The notes beneath the pieces were generated by a model. That model searched no databases. It saw only the letters and a list, made by a program, of their open reading frames with translations, and had not been told where the DNA came from. A program made the position numbers and the translations under genes. Shown in pieces: positions 42,473 to 51,196 of a stretch of DNA of 64,000 nt. Numbering within the stretch: the stretch's first letter is position 1; the number at the start of each line of letters is the position of its first letter. The DNA comes from Pseudoruegeria sp. SK021 (GTDB lineage: Bacteria; Pseudomonadota; Alphaproteobacteria; Rhodobacterales; Rhodobacteraceae), in assembly GCF_002119405.1 (NCBI RefSeq), contig NZ_MTBG01000004.1, positions 62,001 through 126,000 on the forward strand. Reading direction: 5' to 3'.

Positions 42473-42596
42473 CCGATAGCGCTTGGTCAGACCATAACAC
42501 AATCTAAGACAGGTGCGCACCCGAGCGATTGGGCGCGGCCTGCCCGCAGAAGGGACCACTTGCCGATTGAGTAACGGGCACCGGGAATAGGACATC

Positions 42597-43637
42597 ATGG
42601 CCAAAGCTCCGAGAATGATCGACGTGGCGCAGGCGGCCGGGGTCTCTCCCATGACTGTGTCCCGGGCATTTCGCCGGGACGCGTCGGTCAATGAGACGAC
42701 GCGGCAACGCATTCTCGCAGCGGCGGACGCGTTGGGCTATGTCTTCGACACCACGGCGTCCAACCTCAGATCACAACGCACCGGTTTTGTCGCCGTCACC
42801 ATCCCGTCTCTCAACAACGCCAACTTTGCCGATACCGTCCGGGCGCTGTCCACGGGCCTTGCCCAGCACGATTTGCAAATCCTGTTGGGCTATACCAATT
42901 ACGACATGCTGGAAGAAGAGCATCTGATCGGCCAGTTTCTGCGCCGCCGCCCCGAAGCCATCGTGGTCAGTGGCGGCAAGCACACCGACCAGACCCGGCG
43001 CATGCTGGCCAATGCCCGGGTGCCCGTGGTCGAAATCTGGGATCTGCCCGACAATCCCATCGGCCATGTGGTCGGGTTTTCCAACGCAGCCGCGATGGCC
43101 CCACTGGTCGCCCATCTGTTCAACCAAGGCTATCGCCGCATCGGCTTTATCGGCGGCGATGAAGACCGGGACACCCGCGGCCTTGATCGGCGACGCGGGT
43201 ATGTCAACGCCATGACCGCACAGGGGCTGGATCCCCGGCGTCTGGTTGCCAGCGGCCCGCCGCCGATTTCGATGCGCGAAGGTGCCCGCGCAATGAGCAC
43301 GCTGCTAGCCCGGTATCCGGATATTCAGGCGGTGATCTGCGTGTCCGATCTGTCGGCCTTCGGGGCGCTGACCGAATGCCAACGGCGCGGGATCTCTGTG
43401 CCCAACGACATCGCGATCGCCGGTTTCGGTGACTATGAGATTGCCGATATTGCCGTGCCGCCCCTGACCACCATCGACGCCCATGCCAGCGAGATCGGAC
43501 AACAGACCGCCGCCATGATCGTCGACCTTTTGCAAAATAAGGCATCGCCGTCCGAGCCACGGTTCCTCGACATCACGCCAACGCTTTTGGTGCGTGAATC
43601 CACGTCTGGGTCGGGTCAGGTCTTCGAGCCCGGCTGA
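42597..43637 (+). CDS. LacI-family transcriptional regulator (GntR/IdnR-like)
   Basis: 346 residues: N-terminal LacI helix-turn-helix (IDVAQAAGVSPMTVSRAFRRD, hinge helix LGYVFDTTASNLRSQRTG) and a periplasmic-binding-protein-like effector domain (about 60-335). The TASNLRS hinge and LTE...DIAIAGFGDYE sequence resemble gluconate-type repressors. It may control the gluconate genes at 11.5-13.4 kb, which have an ATGATACCGATAACAT site, or the neighbouring kinase. No clear full palindrome is seen directly in front of it. Its last 22 bp overlap the convergent mocA-like gene. Confidence 0.9.
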   Translation: MAKAPRMIDVAQAAGVSPMTVSRAFRRDASVNETTRQRILAAADALGYVFDTTASNLRSQRTGFVAVTIPSLNNANFADTVRALSTGLAQHDLQILLGYTNYDMLEEEHLIGQFLRRRPEAIVVSGGKHTDQTRRMLANARVPVVEIWDLPDNPIGHVVGFSNAAAMAPLVAHLFNQGYRRIGFIGGDEDRDTRGLDRRRGYVNAMTAQGLDPRRLVASGPPPISMREGARAMSTLLARYPDIQAVICVSDLSAFGALTECQRRGISVPNDIAIAGFGDYEIADIAVPPLTTIDAHASEIGQQTAAMIVDLLQNKASPSEPRFLDITPTLLVRESTSGSGQVFEPG

Positions 43638-44194
43638 TCCAGCCCCGCCAGATCTGCCGGGGTATCCACATCGCGCAGTCGGTCCGGCGGCACCAGCACC
43701 TGCGCCGCCACCGGTATATCCCGTAATAGCGCCCCGGCACCCCGGTCGCCCTTCAGCGTCATCAAATCAGACAACATGGCTGTGGGAAAACAGGCTGGCG
43801 GCATGGGGCCAGCGACACCCCGCGCACAAGACGCGGTCGTGTCTGTGCACCCTGTCAGGATTTGCGTCAGGGTCCCCGCATCCACCAGCGGCATATCTGC
43901 CAACCCGATCAGCAACCGCTCCGCCCCTCGGTGAACCGCGTGCCGCACCCCGTGGCGCAGACTGCGCGACTGTTCACTGGTGCCGTCGTCAAGGTGAACC
44001 ACATCAAACCCATCGAACAGCGCGGCCACCTGCGGATCTGACACGACCACAATCCGATGGTCCAACGGCACCGCCCGAAAGGTGTCAGCCACATGATCTG
44101 CAAGCGGCAAGCCATTATAAAGTTGTAAGAGTTTATTCTCTGAACCAAAGCGCCACGACTGCCCTGCCGCCAGAACCAACCCGACCCGGATCAC
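43616..44194 (-). CDS. MobA/MocA-like nucleotidyltransferase
   Basis: 192 residues with the NTP-transferase start VGLVLAAGQSWRFGSENKLL and the metal-binding DMP in LLIGLADMPLVD. This fits molybdenum cofactor cytidylyl- or guanylyltransferases (MocA type), which tailor Moco for xanthine-dehydrogenase-family enzymes. Start is a GTG at 44194 overlapping the xdhC-like stop (GTGA) with GAGGGG before it; no ATG fits. Pairing with an XdhC protein supports a Moco maturation role. Confidence 0.85.
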   Translation of the reverse strand: MIRVGLVLAAGQSWRFGSENKLLQLYNGLPLADHVADTFRAVPLDHRIVVVSDPQVAALFDGFDVVHLDDGTSEQSRSLRHGVRHAVHRGAERLLIGLADMPLVDAGTLTQILTGCTDTTASCARGVAGPMPPACFPTAMLSDLMTLKGDRGAGALLRDIPVAAQVLVPPDRLRDVDTPADLAGLDQPGSKT

Positions 44195-45108
44195 AGCCCC
44201 TCTGCCATTGCGACGGCCAAAACCTCGGCCAAGACCGAGACGGCCAAAGTTCGTGCATCCCGCGCTGATGGCACCAACCCAATCGGACCGCGCAGGCGGG
44301 TCAGCTCTGCCGGAGTTGCGCCCTCGGCCTGCAACATCAGGTTTCGCGCGTCTCGGGCCCGCTGACTTCCCTGCGCGCCGATATAGAACGCAGGACTGCT
44401 CAGCGCGGCGGTTAGGATCGGCGGCTCCCATTCATGATCATGGAAGAACAACACAATCGCGGTCCACGGGTCGACCGCCAGATCGCCGGGAAAGACCGCC
44501 TGAACCAGATGGCGCGTCGCACAGTCCGCTTGCGCACCATGCGCGAGGGTCTCCGTATCCGGGGATAACAGCAGTGCGGGAAAACCAGACACATGAACAA
44601 GCGACGCAAAGCTGTTGGATTCCGGACCTTTTCCAAAAATGAGAAACCTCAGCTCCGGACAGAACTGCAGCCGGAACCCGTGCTCATCCCAGCCGGTCGG
44701 CCCATCCTCACAGAGGCTCAGTCCCCCGGTCTTTGGATCAATGCGCAGGCTGGCCACATGTCGCGCTGCCTGTGCTGCACTCAGCTTAGACAGGATCGCA
44801 CGGTCAGGATTTGGCAGCAGAAGAATGTCCAGGCCTCCGCCACACGGAAGGCTGATGTCCCGATAGACCGACCCGCGACCATAGCGAATTTGCATAGGCG
44901 TGCCTTCCTCAAGGCAGCGGGCGGCGTGAAGCGCGATATCCGCCTCAATACATCCAGAGCTTAAGGTGCCACTGCGATCGCCGTTTGGGAACACCGCCAT
45001 CATGGCCCCAACCGGGCGATAGGACGGGCCTTCGACCCCGACGATCACCGCCAATACGCCCGGGCCGTCATGTTGGATCAAGGATGCGATCGGGGAATCC
45101 GGGATCAT
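44191..45108 (-). CDS. XdhC-family molybdenum cofactor maturation factor
   Basis: 305 residues: XdhC/CoxI N-terminal domain (SYRPVGAMM..., SSGCIEADIALHAARCLEEG) and a C-terminal Rossmann domain (FYIGAQGSQRARDARNLML, LRGPIGLVPSARDA). XdhC binds Moco, helps its sulfuration and inserts it into xanthine dehydrogenase or related enzymes. The enzyme subunits are not in this window. ATG 45108 has a GAGG site; ATG 45150 is a weaker option. It is divergent from the deaminase/ABC cluster. Confidence 0.9.
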   Translation of the reverse strand: MIPDSPIASLIQHDGPGVLAVIVGVEGPSYRPVGAMMAVFPNGDRSGTLSSGCIEADIALHAARCLEEGTPMQIRYGRGSVYRDISLPCGGGLDILLLPNPDRAILSKLSAAQAARHVASLRIDPKTGGLSLCEDGPTGWDEHGFRLQFCPELRFLIFGKGPESNSFASLVHVSGFPALLLSPDTETLAHGAQADCATRHLVQAVFPGDLAVDPWTAIVLFFHDHEWEPPILTAALSSPAFYIGAQGSQRARDARNLMLQAEGATPAELTRLRGPIGLVPSARDARTLAVSVLAEVLAVAMAEGL

Positions 45109-45322
45109 GGCCTGCCTCTGCGATGCTATTGCAGTGGTAGGACGGGCCATTTGAGGCGTCAAGGCCACCACATACCCGACGCTCTGCCCTTTTTTTGCGC
45201 GTCTGGCGCAGAAATTCCGGGCGACAATTCCCGATCCGCGGCGATTTCGCTTGTCCCTGCCGCAGTTTACCGGTGAAATACGCAAGATAACTGTCGTGTG
45301 AACAAGAGCGGGGACCTGTGAC

Positions 45323-46612
45323 GTGTTCGATTTGATCGTGTCTGGCGCCACTCTGACGGATGGGCGGCGCGGCATGGATATTGCCGTTCTGGATGGCAAG
45401 ATTGCCGCCGTAGAGCCCGGCATCACCGCCCCAGCAACCCGCCGCATCGATGCGGCTGGTCATCTTGTCAGCCCGCCCTTTGTGGATTGTCACTTCCATA
45501 TGGATGCAACGCTGTCTCTGGGCATGCCGCGCATGAACCAGTCCGGCACCCTGCTGGAAGGCATCGCGCTTTGGGGCGAGTTGAAGCCGCAATTGACCCA
45601 TGATGGTCTGGTCGAGCGCGCCCTGCGCTATTGCGACCTTGCGGTCAGTCAAGGGTTGTTGGCGATCCGCAGCCATGTCGATATCAGCGACCCCCGACTT
45701 TTGACCGTAGAAGCCATGCTGGACGTGCGCGAACGGGTCAAACCCTATCTCGACCTGCAACTGGTGGCGTTTCCGCAAGACGGCTATTTCCGCAGTGACG
45801 GCGCGATTGCGGCCCTGACCCGGGCGCTGGACATGGGCGTCGACGTGGTTGGCGGCATCCCCCATTTCGAACGGACCATGGCGGATGGAGCCGCCTCTGT
45901 CGCGGCGCTGTGCCGGATCGCGGCAGAACGCGGACTGCCGGTAGACATGCATTGCGACGAAAGTGACGATCCGCTGTCGCGCCATGTGGAAACACTGGCC
46001 GCCGAGACGGTGCGCCACGGGCTGCAGGGCCGGGTCGCGGGCTCGCACCTGACCTCCATGCATTCGATGGACACCTACTATGTCTCGAAACTGATCCCCT
46101 TGATGCACGAAGCCGATCTACAGGTGATCGCCAACCCCTTGATCAACATCACGCTTCAGGGACGCCACGACGGTTATCCCAAGCGCCGTGGCCAGACCCG
46201 GGTGCCGGAACTGATGGCTGCGGGCCTGAACGTGGCCTTCGGCCATGATTGCGTGATGGACCCGTGGTATTCACTGGGCTCGGGTGACATGCTTGAGGTG
46301 GCCAGCATGGGCTTGCATGTGGGTCAAATGACCTCACGCGACGGGATCCGGGCGTGTTTTGATGCGGTGACGGTCAATGCTGCCCGCGCCATGGGCCTGA
46401 CTGAGTACGGCATCGCGCCGGGCCATCGCGCCGATATGGTGATCCTGCAAGCCACTGACCCAATCGAGGCGATCCGCCTGCGTGCCACCCGATTGGCCGT
46501 GGTTCGGGGCGGAACGGTGATCTCTGAAACCCCCGCGCGGCGCAGTGCCCTATCCTTACCCGGCCGTCCGGCCACCGTTGACCCCGCAGAATATGCTCCG
46601 AAATCCGACTGA
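45323..46612 (+). CDS. codA: Cytosine deaminase-like amidohydrolase
   Basis: 429 residues, closely following Escherichia coli CodA in motif order: metal-binding VDCHFHMDA, AFPQDG, catalytic MHCDESDD, GSHLTSMHSMD, NPLINITLQGR and FGHDCVMDPWYSLG. Deaminates an amino-pyrimidine or related base. The residue equal to CodA Asp314 is Cys here (codon 46250-46252), so the base preference may differ (isoguanine and other bases are known for relatives). The start is a GTG at 45323. A BMP-type nucleoside/nucleobase ABC transporter follows, consistent with salvage of an imported base. Confidence 0.85.
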   Translation: MFDLIVSGATLTDGRRGMDIAVLDGKIAAVEPGITAPATRRIDAAGHLVSPPFVDCHFHMDATLSLGMPRMNQSGTLLEGIALWGELKPQLTHDGLVERALRYCDLAVSQGLLAIRSHVDISDPRLLTVEAMLDVRERVKPYLDLQLVAFPQDGYFRSDGAIAALTRALDMGVDVVGGIPHFERTMADGAASVAALCRIAAERGLPVDMHCDESDDPLSRHVETLAAETVRHGLQGRVAGSHLTSMHSMDTYYVSKLIPLMHEADLQVIANPLINITLQGRHDGYPKRRGQTRVPELMAAGLNVAFGHDCVMDPWYSLGSGDMLEVASMGLHVGQMTSRDGIRACFDAVTVNAARAMGLTEYGIAPGHRADMVILQATDPIEAIRLRATRLAVVRGGTVISETPARRSALSLPGRPATVDPAEYAPKSD

Positions 46613-46631
46613 CTTCGCAAAGGAACGCCCT

Positions 46632-47618
46632 ATGACCTCACGCCTTACCCTGCCGCGCCGTACGCTGTTGAAAGGGGCCGCCGCTGTGGGCCTGACCCTC
46701 AGCGCCCCGCGCCTGATGGCGCAAGAGAAGATCACCGTTGCCGGTCTGCATTCCTCGCCAGTTGAGAACGCTTGGAATTCGCGCATGCACGAAGCTTTGG
46801 TCGCGGCCGACAAGGCCGGTGCGATCAATTACGTGTTCTCCGAAGGTGTCAGCGCCACGGATTACGGCCGGGCGGCTCGGGAATATGCGCTGCAAGGCGT
46901 GCAGTTGATCGTCGGCGAAGCCTATGCCGTTGAAGCCGAAATGCGTGAGATCGCGGCGCAATACCCCCAGACCATGTTCTTGATGGGATCCTCTGGCGGG
47001 CCACAGTCCCCGAATTTTGGCACCTTCGGCACTTGGACTCACGAGGCGGCCTATCTGTGCGGCATGCTGTCGGCCAGCATCAGCCAGACCAATGTCTATG
47101 GGGCAGTCGGCGCCATTCCGATCCCAGAAGTTAACATGCTGATCAATGGCTTCCGCGAAGGTGTGAATGCAGTCGATCCCAACGCAACCCACTTGGTCGG
47201 GTTCATCGGCACCTTCTTTGATCCGCCCAAGGCCCGCGAAGCCGGCTTGGCGCAGATCGATGCCGGCGCGGATATCCTGTTCGGGGAACGGATCGGCACC
47301 GCCGATGCCGCGAAAGAGCGTGGGGTCAAAGCCATCGGATCTCTGATCGATTACACGCCGCGTTACCCTGAGACCGTGTTCTCGAATGCCATGTGGTACT
47401 TCACGCCGATGCTGATGGCGGCTGTTGCCGACACCGAAAGCGGCAATGGAACCGGACGGAACTACACCGAGTACTGCCTGATGAAAGACGGCGGCAACGA
47501 CATCCTGTTCGTGCCTGAAATGGTTCCAGCCGAAGCCATTGGCCCGATGGAGGAAGTCCGCGCGGCGATCAAGGCCGGTACATTCGAAGTGCCGATCGAT
47601 CTGTCCGAGCCGTCCTGA
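46632..47618 (+). CDS. BMP-family ABC transporter substrate-binding protein
   Basis: 328 residues. N-terminal twin-arginine signal (LPRRTLLKGAAAVGLTLSAP, cleavage after RLMAQ), so export by Tat is likely. The body is a BMP (PnrA/basic membrane lipoprotein) fold that binds nucleosides or purines: ADILFGERIGTADAAKERG and YFTPMLMAAV are recognisable. It feeds the downstream ATPase and two permeases. No lipobox cysteine is seen, so it is probably soluble. An AAAGGAA site precedes the ATG. Confidence 0.9.
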   Translation: MTSRLTLPRRTLLKGAAAVGLTLSAPRLMAQEKITVAGLHSSPVENAWNSRMHEALVAADKAGAINYVFSEGVSATDYGRAAREYALQGVQLIVGEAYAVEAEMREIAAQYPQTMFLMGSSGGPQSPNFGTFGTWTHEAAYLCGMLSASISQTNVYGAVGAIPIPEVNMLINGFREGVNAVDPNATHLVGFIGTFFDPPKAREAGLAQIDAGADILFGERIGTADAAKERGVKAIGSLIDYTPRYPETVFSNAMWYFTPMLMAAVADTESGNGTGRNYTEYCLMKDGGNDILFVPEMVPAEAIGPMEEVRAAIKAGTFEVPIDLSEPS

Positions 47619-47639
47619 TCCACGCGGTAGCGGCGCACC

Positions 47640-49160
47640 ATGTCCTCTGACCCAATCCTCCGTCTCGACGGCATCACCAAGCGGTTTGGCGCGATTGTGG
47701 CGAATGAGGACGTGACCATTCAGTTGGGCCGGGGTGAAATCCTGGCCCTGCTTGGCGAAAACGGGGCTGGCAAGACCACCTTGATGAACATCCTGTTTGG
47801 CCATTACCTTCCCGACGCAGGTCGGGTGGCGGTGGACGGGCGGGAGTTGACACTTGGCAAGCCGCGCGATGCGATTGCCGCCGGGGTCGGCATGGTTCAC
47901 CAGCATTTCACTTTGGCACCCAATCTGACGGTGCTGGAAAATGTCATGACCGGGACCGAACGCCTGTGGCATCCGGCCTCGGCAACCACGGCGGCACGGG
48001 CGAAACTGGCGGATTTGGCCGACCGGTTTGGGCTGGCCATTGATCCCGACGCGCGGGTGCATGATCTGTCGGTCGGCGAGCAGCAGCGTGTCGAAATCCT
48101 GAAGGCACTCTACAATCAGGCGCGCATCCTGATCCTTGATGAGCCAACGGCTGTTTTGACCCGCCCCGAGGCGGACCGGCTCTTTCAAACCCTGCGGGTG
48201 ATGGCGAAGGACGGCTTGTCGATCATTTTCATCTCGCACAAACTTTACGAGGTAATGACTGCCGACCGGGTGGTGGTCTTGCGTGCCGGGCGGGTGACGG
48301 CCGAGCGGCGCACCGAGGCCACCAGTCGCGAAGAGCTGGCCGAGCTGATGGTGGGACGCCGGGTGACCCGTCCGGTGCGCGACGCCACGGCCCCAGGCCC
48401 GGTTCTGATCAAGGCCAGCGGGCTGTGCGCAACGGCCGGGCGGACGGCGCTGCGTGACATCGACTTCACCTTGCACAAGGGCGAAATTCTGGGGATCATC
48501 GGCGTTTCCGGCAATGGTCAAACCTTGCTGGCGCAGATCTTAAGTGGGCTGGCCCGGCCGCACTCCGGGGATCTGCAACTGAACGGGGCAGACATCACAG
48601 GTCTCACCGCGCCCGAGTTGCTGCGCCGGGGTGTTGCCCGCATCCCCGAGGATCGCAATCGTGAAGGGGTGGTCGCCCGCTTTCCCCTGTGGCAAAACAC
48701 GGTGCTGGAGCGTTTGGGAGATCCGCGATTTGCGTCGTGGGGGCTGGTCAAACGCAGCGCCGCCCGGGCCTTTTGTCGTGATGTGATTTCCCGGTTTGAC
48801 GTCCGCGGTGGTGGTCCGGAAACCGAGACAGCAACGCTGTCCGGCGGCAATATTCAGAAATTGATTTTTGGACGGAACATGATTGATGGCCCTGCAGTCC
48901 TGATTGCGGCGCAACCGACCCGAGGCTTGGACGAAGGCGCGATTTCAGCCGTTCACAAGGAAATTCTGAACGCAAGATCAGATGGTTGTGGTGTGATCTT
49001 AATCTCAGAGGATCTGGATGAGGTCTTGGCACTGGCCGACCGGGTGCAAGCCATCGTCAAGGGTCGCCTCAGTCCGGCAGTCGGAACCGACGGGTTGGAT
49101 GCACAGCAGGTCGGCCTGATGATGGCTGGTGAATGGTCGGGACACGCGCATGCGCATTGA
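47640..49160 (+). CDS. ABC transporter ATP-binding protein, tandem nucleotide-binding domains
   Basis: 506 residues, two ABC cassettes in one chain as in RbsA/YufO-type importers. Cassette 1 has Walker A GENGAGKTT, signature LSVGEQQRVEI and Walker B LILDEPTAVL. Cassette 2 has a degenerate Walker A (GVSGNGQT), signature LSGGNIQKLIFGR and a Walker B lacking Asp-Glu (VLIAAQPTRGLD). Only the first site is thus expected to hydrolyse ATP fully. It drives the BMP-type nucleoside/nucleobase importer. The next gene's start lies inside its last codons. Confidence 0.93.
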   Translation: MSSDPILRLDGITKRFGAIVANEDVTIQLGRGEILALLGENGAGKTTLMNILFGHYLPDAGRVAVDGRELTLGKPRDAIAAGVGMVHQHFTLAPNLTVLENVMTGTERLWHPASATTAARAKLADLADRFGLAIDPDARVHDLSVGEQQRVEILKALYNQARILILDEPTAVLTRPEADRLFQTLRVMAKDGLSIIFISHKLYEVMTADRVVVLRAGRVTAERRTEATSREELAELMVGRRVTRPVRDATAPGPVLIKASGLCATAGRTALRDIDFTLHKGEILGIIGVSGNGQTLLAQILSGLARPHSGDLQLNGADITGLTAPELLRRGVARIPEDRNREGVVARFPLWQNTVLERLGDPRFASWGLVKRSAARAFCRDVISRFDVRGGGPETETATLSGGNIQKLIFGRNMIDGPAVLIAAQPTRGLDEGAISAVHKEILNARSDGCGVILISEDLDEVLALADRVQAIVKGRLSPAVGTDGLDAQQVGLMMAGEWSGHAHAH

Positions 49161-50199
49161 ACGGCGCGAAACGCGGCCGGCTTGGCTGGTTATCGGGGCT
49201 CCGGTCAGCGCGGTGCTGGTCGCCCTGATGGCGGCGGGCCTTTTGGTCGGCCTCTCTGGCGCACCGGTGTTTGAGGCGTTTGGGCGAATGGCGGTGGGGG
49301 CCTTTGGCAGCAAACTGGCGATCACCGAAACCTTGACCCGGGCTGTGCCGCTAATCCTGACCGGGTTGGCCGCCGCCGTGGCCTTTCGGGCGCAGGTCTG
49401 GAACATCGGCGCCGAGGGCCAGCTTTACGCGGGCGCACTTGCGGTTGCGGCATTGGGGGCCGCGAACCCCTTTGGGGCCCCAGCCTATCTTTTGATCCCT
49501 ATGCTGCTGGTCGCGGGGGCCGTGGCAGGCATGATCCTTCTGATCGTGCCGGTGGCGCTTCGTTTGCGGTTTGGCGTCGATGAGGTGGTCACGACGCTGT
49601 TGATGAATTTCATTGTGCTGCTTTTTGTGTCCTTGGCGATTGAAGGGTTCCTGCGGGATCCCTTGGCCTTTGGCTGGCCGCAATCGGTCCCCGTTCCGCC
49701 TGAGGCTCGGCTGGAGAAATTGGTCACGCAGTCGCGTCTCCATACCGGGTTGATCGTGGCGGTCGGGGCCGCGTTGGTCGTCTTCGCCATCAACCGCTTC
49801 ACGGTGTTTGGCCTGCAATCTCGGGCGGCTGGCCTGCAAGCCGACGCCGCCCGCTTTGCCGGGGCACCGATCTCGCTGACCCTACTGAAAGTCGCGTGCC
49901 TGTCCGGCGGCTTGGCCGGGCTGGCGGGTGCGGTTGAGGTGCTTGGGGTCAAGGGCCATGTCTCAACCGCGTTGTCGCCGGGCTTTGGCTATACCGGGAT
50001 CGTGGTGGCGATGCTGGCCGCGCTCAGCCCGATCGGCGTGATTTTTGCCGGCCTCTTCGTGGCGGCCATGTTCGTTGGCGCGGATGGAATGAGCCGCGCT
50101 ATGGGGGTTCCCAGCTTTATTGCCGACGTCACCGTGTCCCTTGCGCTGTTGACCATGTTGATCGCCTTGTTCCTGACACAATTCAGGATCCGCAGATGA
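49150..50199 (+). CDS. ABC transporter permease (BMP-type importer), first
   Basis: 349 residues, about nine to ten helices of the BPD_transp_2 (RbsC/LivH) fold. The conserved NIGAEGQLYAGALAV motif marks the nucleoside/ribose permease group. It overlaps the ATPase gene by 11 bp and the second permease by 4 bp (ATGA). Together the two permeases form the heterodimeric membrane channel for a nucleoside or nucleobase. Confidence 0.92.
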   Translation: MRIERRETRPAWLVIGAPVSAVLVALMAAGLLVGLSGAPVFEAFGRMAVGAFGSKLAITETLTRAVPLILTGLAAAVAFRAQVWNIGAEGQLYAGALAVAALGAANPFGAPAYLLIPMLLVAGAVAGMILLIVPVALRLRFGVDEVVTTLLMNFIVLLFVSLAIEGFLRDPLAFGWPQSVPVPPEARLEKLVTQSRLHTGLIVAVGAALVVFAINRFTVFGLQSRAAGLQADAARFAGAPISLTLLKVACLSGGLAGLAGAVEVLGVKGHVSTALSPGFGYTGIVVAMLAALSPIGVIFAGLFVAAMFVGADGMSRAMGVPSFIADVTVSLALLTMLIALFLTQFRIRR

Positions 50200-51140
50200 G
50201 TGATCTTTGGGATATCCTGATGACCGTGGGGCTTTGGTCATCGGTGCTGCGCATTGCGACCCCGCTGATTTTTGGCACGCTGGGGGCCTTGCTGTGTGAA
50301 CGCGCCGGGGTGCTGAATTTGGGGATCGAAGGCATCATGACCTTCGGCGCCATGGCCGGTTGGCTGACCGTGTTCAACGGCGGCGATCTGTGGACTGGAA
50401 TGGCGATGGCGGCCCTGTCTGGCGCGATCTTCGGGCTGCTACACGCCGGGATGACCGTCACCCTTGGGCTGTCGCAGCATGTCACCGGGCTTGGCATCAC
50501 GCTGTTCGGTTCCTCGCTCAGTTACTATCTGTTTCGGCTGGCAGTTCCGGTGCAAGGCACGCCGCCTACCATTGAGCCGTTTGCGCCCTACCCGATCCCG
50601 TGGCTGTCAGACCTGCCGTTTCTGGGGCCCACGCTGTTTTCTCAAACGCCGCCAACCTATCTGGCAATCGGCCTGGCGCTGACGTTGGCCTATCTTCTGG
50701 CGCGGACGCCGCTGGGGTTGGCCGTACGGATGACGGGCGAGAACCCCCACGCCGCCGAGGCGCAGGGCCTCGACCCAATCCGCATTCGGATTGCGGCTGT
50801 GGTGGTCGGATCGGCGCTGATGGGCATGGGCGGCGCCTATCTGACGCTGGCCGCGTTCAACAGTTTCTTTCCGACCATGGTGCAAGGCCGGGGCTGGGTC
50901 TGCATCGCACTGGTGGTGTTCTCGGCATGGCGGCCCAGTCGGGCGCTATTGGGGGCGATCTTGTTCGCCTTGTTCGACGCCTACCAACTGCGCCTGCAAA
51001 CAATCTTCGGAAAAGCAGTGCCTTACCAGCTTTTCCTCATGTTGCCTTATGTTTTATCCATCGTGGCACTGGTGGCGATGTCACGGCGGGTTCGGGTGCC
51101 ACAGGCCTTGATGAAGCCCTACAGACGCGGCGAACGGTGA
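50196..51140 (+). CDS. ABC transporter permease (BMP-type importer), second
   Basis: 314 residues with the partner motif VLNLGIEGIMTFGAM and the cytoplasmic coupling sequence VRMTGENPHAAEAQGLDPIRIRIAA. It pairs with the preceding permease. Last gene of the codA-BMP-ABC cluster; a hairpin follows its stop. Confidence 0.92.
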   Translation: MSDLWDILMTVGLWSSVLRIATPLIFGTLGALLCERAGVLNLGIEGIMTFGAMAGWLTVFNGGDLWTGMAMAALSGAIFGLLHAGMTVTLGLSQHVTGLGITLFGSSLSYYLFRLAVPVQGTPPTIEPFAPYPIPWLSDLPFLGPTLFSQTPPTYLAIGLALTLAYLLARTPLGLAVRMTGENPHAAEAQGLDPIRIRIAAVVVGSALMGMGGAYLTLAAFNSFFPTMVQGRGWVCIALVVFSAWRPSRALLGAILFALFDAYQLRLQTIFGKAVPYQLFLMLPYVLSIVALVAMSRRVRVPQALMKPYRRGER

Positions 51141-51147
51141 CCCCCAA

Positions 51148-51168
51148 CGCCGCATGAGCAATGCGGCG
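51148..51168. terminator. Hairpin between convergent ABC permease and glcF
   Basis: CGCCGCAT (51148-51155) pairs with ATGCGGCG (51161-51168) across a 5-nt loop, followed on the plus strand by the AT-rich CAAATTATTGATTT. Likely terminator for the ABC operon and possibly for glcDEF. Confidence 0.7.
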
Positions 51169-51196
51169 CAAATTATTGATTTACGATAATAATTAA

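Noticed and set aside
42473-42500. Possible LacI autoregulatory operator around AGCGCT (GATAGCGCTT) upstream of lacI
   Set aside because: Only a 6-bp palindrome is symmetric; the flanks do not pair, so it falls short of a LacI-type site.
46638-48521. 627-residue antisense frame over the BMP protein and ABC ATPase genes
   Set aside because: No motif or membrane pattern, and both plus-strand genes have complete family signatures.
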